DNA of 64,000 nucleotides, from positions 84,869,087 through 84,933,086 of the forward strand of contig CM043966.1 of NCBI GenBank assembly GCA_014529385.2. The letters run 5' to 3'. The stretch comes from Adiantum capillus-veneris. Lineage: Eukaryota > Streptophyta > Polypodiopsida > Polypodiales > Pteridaceae. The translations under genes were made by a program, and so were the position numbers. A model generated the notes under the pieces. The model was not told where the DNA came from and ran no database searches. It was given only the letters and a program-made list of their open reading frames with translations. This document shows, in pieces, positions 60,504 through 64,000 of this stretch. Positions within the stretch are counted from its first letter, which is position 1. Every line of letters starts with the position of its first letter.

Positions 60504-61741
60504 TTGAGTAATACATCTTCCATATGTAATCGCAAGTTTCACCTCAACATTAAGCTCGACCATGAGTATGCAACTACACGAAGTGTTTATCAAAGAGCAC
60601 TTACAGACACAAATGAAGCTCAACAACTTTGCAACGAAGGAAAGAAGCATATTGATCTATGGACAAATGGAAGTTTGTATCCACCGGATCCCAGAACTGG
60701 AAGGTATCCATGTTTTCACACACCCCATGATTTGATGAGATTTGTTGGAGATGGGGTTGATGGCCTACTAGGATATAGTTATATCTTATCTCACTCACAC
60801 ATTAACCATGCACAATACACTCATTATCTCCAAACTATCTTGTCTTTGAATGAAACCAAAATTTTAGAACTTGAAAACCAAATAGCCTCTTTGAAACAAT
60901 TGAATGATCTATTGAAGACTCTTAAAGAAACCCCAATAGGATTAAGAGAACGGATAAAACGATTAAGAGATGTGATAAATTTGACAGAGAGATTTGGACA
61001 AAGAAATAAAAGGTTAAAAATTGCTAATGACCATGTAACCAGTCTTGTAGGATTTGACATGTCTAATGATCAAGAAAGGGTAATATTCCTGAATGAGTTA
61101 ATGAATAGGTAAGATATCTTGAAAGTTTTGAAACTTCTCAAAAATTAAACCCAAAAAAATTTGATCTTTCAACATCTACTAAAAGATATGGATTTATTGG
61201 TCCAACCTTCTCAAATGCAAGAGGTTTATGATATAGTGGGGGTGAGTAGAAGAGGGTATAGAGCCATCTCTAAAACCTGGTTCCGAGTCCTGAAGTATTA
61301 TAAGATCAAAGCTTGTGGGTTGCCTAGACCTTACAATGTTAGAAAAGTGAGAACTCTGTTAAATGAAAAAATACCATTTTATTTTGGTGAATATTATCAT
61401 ATTGAAGGAACAATGCCATACGAGAAATAGAAGAAGAAACTCACTTTTGAATATAATTTTTATAATAATATTTGGATGAATATAAATAAAGTTTAATCTG
61501 CTATGGTGAGATATTACAAAATACGAGAAATAGATTGTGAAGGAAAACTTGTATTTGTTATGAAACTAGATGAGGCTCAAATTCAAAAAAATCAAAAAAT
61601 GGAAAGAATATCTATATCCCTCATGAATAAAGCATTAGACTATAGCTAGGGTAGGCTAGATTTCCCATACCACAAAACTCAATAGAAAATGGAGCTATGG
61701 TGGATTGGATCGGCTCAAGTGCCAATAGAGAGTCATGATAC
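60504..61741 (+). pseudogene. Frameshift-free transposase-like ORF with six TAA/TAG codons
   Basis: A single plus-strand frame stays in register for over 1.2 kb and codes for about 400 residues. Landmarks: LWTNGSLYPPDPRTGRYPCF, VGDGVDGLLGYSYILSH, a Leu-rich coiled segment (ILELENQIASLKQLNDLLK), YDIVGVSRRGYRAISKTWF, FVMKLDEAQIQKNQKMERIS, ISLMNKALD and ELWWIGSAQVPIESHDT. In-frame stops occur at 61110 (TAA), 61146 (TAA), 61428 (TAG), 61494 (TAA), 61647 (TAG) and 61683 (TAG); there is no TGA. I recall KLDEAQI..K..KMERIS-like blocks from large unclassified transposase-like proteins of other eukaryotes, but this memory is not firm. It is cut at 61742 by element 6. The exact start is not clear. Confidence 0.55.
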
Positions 61742-61964
61742 CACTAAGAAATTTGGAGCACATTACCGCTCAGATAGAGGCACAAAAACAAAGGAAAAGT
61801 TTAAGTCAAAAAATCTCGGAGACGGTAATGCTCGAGTCATTGCTCGCGGTAATGGTCCTTCAGCAATGCGCGCAGTAATCGGCCTAGCTATATTTCCGCG
61901 CTTATTTTCGCGGGCCTTACCGTAAGAATTACCGCGCATGCGATTATTTTATAAAAAAAAGAAG

Positions 61965-62009
61965 ATGACCATTTGGATGGTCCTTGGTAGGACCCATCCA
62001 AATGGTCAT
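61965..62009. repeat. 16-bp perfect hairpin
   Basis: ATGACCATTTGGATGG (61965-61980) and its reverse complement (61994-62009) flank a 13-nt loop. It sits in the subterminal zone of element 6, like the GGGCATTGAATGCCCT hairpin of elements 1-3. Confidence 0.85.
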
Positions 62010-62068
62010 TTGCCTTTTTTTTCCTATACATTTAATAAATAAAAAAACAACAATTTCATTGCACAAAA

Positions 62069-62271
62069 ACTTTGGGCCAAAATCAAATGTTTAATTATAT
62101 TGGAGAAACTGTTCATTACAAAATTGCCCAAATAGGCGATGCATGGCGGCTATACAATTGTGGCCAAAAGAAGACTTTGGGCCAAAATCAAGTGTTTAAT
62201 TATATTGGATATTACAAAATTGTCCAAATAGGCGATACATGGGGGCTATACAAGTGTGGCCAAAAGAAGAC
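62069..62271. repeat. About 105-bp tandem duplication
   Basis: Two adjacent units begin ACTTTGGGCCAAAATCAA and end CAAAAGAAGAC (62069-62173 and 62174-62271). The second lacks about 7 bp. The open frame across both is probably not a gene. Confidence 0.85.
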
Positions 62272-62655
62272 GGGCCCAAAAACACTTGGAGGATTGAGCT
62301 ACTCGGATCCTGGGACCTCTCGAGGGACTCCCTGACTCTGGAAAAGAAAAAGACAACAAAACCTTTAATTAATACAAATGGATACATAATTCTGCATGCA
62401 CTCATTTAAAAAACAAAGTTCACACTTATAGGCTGTAGTGTACGACATGCATTTTCAAATTCTTCGCGATTGATTTTGTTGTTTTCATACAGCCAGCATC
62501 ATGTCTGATATTTGGAGTGGCTCTCTTTGTATATCTGGATCTCTCGGCTTGGGTGGGTCATAGTAATATTTTGTTGTATATCAATTAAAAAATATCACAA
62601 ACCTAACCTTATTACCACAAATTAAATCAATTCAAATGAAAATACGCGCACTCAC

Positions 62656-63987
62656 AAATTTATCTTTCCATGCTGCTTTTCCTCCCGAGCCGTAATGCGT
62701 GGGCGTTTGCTGCGTCCTCGCCTCCACCTGCCGAGTGTGCGTCCTAGCACCTGCCGCTCTCTCGTCCTCCAGCTCGCCCTGGGCTTTCTCCGACTCCTCG
62801 TCGTGAACATTTCCAGGGTGATAGTTGTGACCCTCAGATTCAAATGTTCGCTTTGCTGCCCTCCGCACACTGGACTTCTTATTTTTCAAGAAATTCTTGA
62901 CGTACTCCTCGAGCCACTGCCTAGAGAACTCTTCCACTTCCGGATTAGGGAACCGCATGAGCAATGTCGTGTGAATGTACGTCAAGTCGGCTGGGTCATG
63001 ATCTTTGAAAGATTTAAAGCAATCTTGGTATGTCGAGTGGATCAGCTGGTTAAGGTGCCCTCGAAATGTCCTCCCCAAAGAGGAACCTAGATCCACCTCC
63101 CCCCCTCGATGTATATAATAGTAGTGGCCACGACCGTCCGGGGTGGGCGCATCGTGGTTCTCATCCTCATGTGGAGCTCCAAAGGGTGAGCGAGGAGGTC
63201 GGGGTGTAAGAGGAGGTGAATCTGTAGCACTACCCCCTCCACCACCAAAGAAGCACGAGCCACTACCTCCACGAGAGCGTGAGCCACCACTACGGGAAGA
63301 GCGCTGGCCACCCGAAGAGTGCTCGCCTGAGCCCGAACCGCTAGGTGGTGTAGGCGACGGATAACTCGACGGTGTGGGCGTGGATCGCTGCGAATGCAAG
63401 GTGGAGGGAGCTGCGGGTGACGGGAAAGTCGAGGGTAAGGTGGAGGAAGGCCCACTGGGAGGCACACTCTGCAGGATCGGAGTGCCAACGCCCGGTGTCG
63501 CAAGCGGTGAGAGCCCATAGGCAGCCAACTGTGTTGGTGTGTACCGCCCTAGAAGACTCTGCTGCGAGGATAGCCACTCTGCCTGGGCGCGGTATGCTCT
63601 CTCGAGGTCGGGGTCGTGTACTGCATCTCGGAACCATCGAAAGCCCCCGGGGCGGTCACTTTTTAGAATGTGTATGCTATCACGTGAGTTAACCAGAGAG
63701 GATTATTAAAAGATCAAAATGTATACATACAGAGGGGGCTGGGGGTTTTTTAAATAGGTACGTAGTGTAAATATAGTATGTATATTGAGATATTATTAAT
63801 AACCTCTTGAACGCACGTGATATAGGAAGCTTTTGATAAGTGACCGCCTCGGGCGAAAGCCGAAGGTGGATTGTGACTGGTGGGAGGAAGACTGCGAGAA
63901 GTAAGCATCACAAGTGTCCTCGTAAGAGAGGCCCTCGGCAAGAAAGTCCTCTATGGATCGATAGCCGGGCGTGGAAGAGGATGCCAT
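62656..63987 (-). pseudogene. TnpA-like (Transposase_24-type) gene of element 6
   Basis: A first exon near 63800-63987 starts MASSSTPGYRSIEDFLAEGL. The main exon (62656 to about 63660) encodes GFRWFRDAVHDPDLERAY, a Pro-, Ser- and Thr-rich zone, a SCFFGGGGGSATDSPPLTPR patch, then FRGHLNQLIHSTYQDCFKSF and a basic C-terminal half ending YGSGGKAAWKDKF before a GTGAGT donor (62650-62655). The donor position matches elements 2-4. I saw no stop within the main exon, so I class it as pseudogene only cautiously; it could be a working gene whose other exons I have not placed. Probable role: binding of the element's subterminal repeats. Confidence 0.6.
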
Positions 63988-64000
63988 ATCCTAAAATTTC

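Larger units (their letters stand above)
61742..64000 (-). mobile_element. CACTA-type element 6, left part (runs off the window)
   Basis: The reading frame of the preceding ORF breaks exactly where CACTAAGAAATTTGG begins (61742). The preceding TAC would be one copy of a 3-bp duplication. Behind it lie repeated GGTAAT/ATTACCGC words (61765-61940), a hairpin, a tandem repeat and a minus-strand TnpA-like gene, which is the order seen at the left ends of elements 1-4. The right terminus is outside the window, so the duplication cannot be confirmed. Confidence 0.65.

Noticed and set aside
60504-61741. Contamination from a ciliate or other organism with reassigned stop codons
   Set aside because: The segment is physically within the plant-type window and is cut by a CACTA-type element, so an assembly contaminant is unlikely. 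Reassignment is kept only as an alternative in the findings.
62072-62335. An 87-codon ORF with repeated MGQNQ...CGQKKT as a small repeat protein
   Set aside because: It arises from a DNA tandem duplication with a 7-bp length difference in a presumed noncoding subterminal zone of element 6.
1-64000. tRNA, rRNA, bacterial-type operons or origins
   Set aside because: I saw no cloverleaf with A/B boxes, no rRNA-like stretch and no prokaryotic organisation. The search was by eye only.

Overview
The window reads as transposon-packed nuclear DNA of a land plant. Tnp2-type CACTA transposases with plant-type accessory domains (Transpos_assoc, DUF4218, DUF4216, Transposase_24/TnpA-like), Ty3/gypsy pol remnants, GT-AG introns and very long CT, GA and GT microsatellites all fit a large repeat-rich genome. 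Two transposase-like genes recall families I know mainly from invertebrates and lower plants, so a fern, lycophyte or other non-seed plant is my best guess; this is inference. I see no intact host gene, rRNA, tRNA or CRISPR array. Nearly every coding stretch is a transposon gene in some state of decay.

Layout. 1-2760: gene-poor flank with a 348-bp foldback element (2055-2402). 2761-8064: CACTA element 1, inserted into a Transpos_assoc exon of another CACTA-type gene (2665-2760 plus 8065-8239). 8240-13120: microsatellite-rich, no recognised gene. 13121 to about 42470: one old Ty3/gypsy element split open by later insertions. Its gag (13121-14118) is cut by CACTA element 2 (14119-21865); protease and reverse transcriptase follow (21866-24002); a composite insertion carries a LINE endonuclease fragment and an orphan CACTA-like terminus (24003-27652); the next piece of gypsy RNase H (27653-27807) is cut by CACTA element 4 (27808-41677), which itself contains CACTA element 3 (28857-37356); the RNase H resumes at 41681. 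Elements 1 to 4 each have perfect 3-bp target-site duplications (CCA, ATT, TTT, TGG).

42790-47614: a broken DDE-type transposase gene of a family I cannot name with certainty. A large intron is full of minisatellite units and contains a 738-bp MITE with perfect 14-bp inverted repeats and an 8-bp duplication; a duplicated intron copy at 47797-48410 preserves the empty site. 48540-49290: an FCP1/NIF-like HAD phosphatase pseudogene. 49295-49957: a second gypsy gag fragment, which preserves the empty site for element 2. 49958-55863: coiled-coil ORF remnants on both strands, a candidate LTR and a strong 152-bp hairpin. 56000-59350: poorly recognisable retroelement debris. 59560-60110: a third gypsy reverse transcriptase fragment. 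60504-61741: a frameshift-free reading frame with six in-frame stops, all TAA or TAG, cut at 61742 by what looks like a further CACTA element (element 6) whose TnpA-like gene occupies 62656-63987 and which runs off the right edge.

Functionally, elements 1 to 3 are close relatives with identical 12-bp termini and the same subterminal GCGTCGCTA motif. Each carries different lesions, so none looks autonomous by itself; any recent movement would need a transposase supplied in trans.
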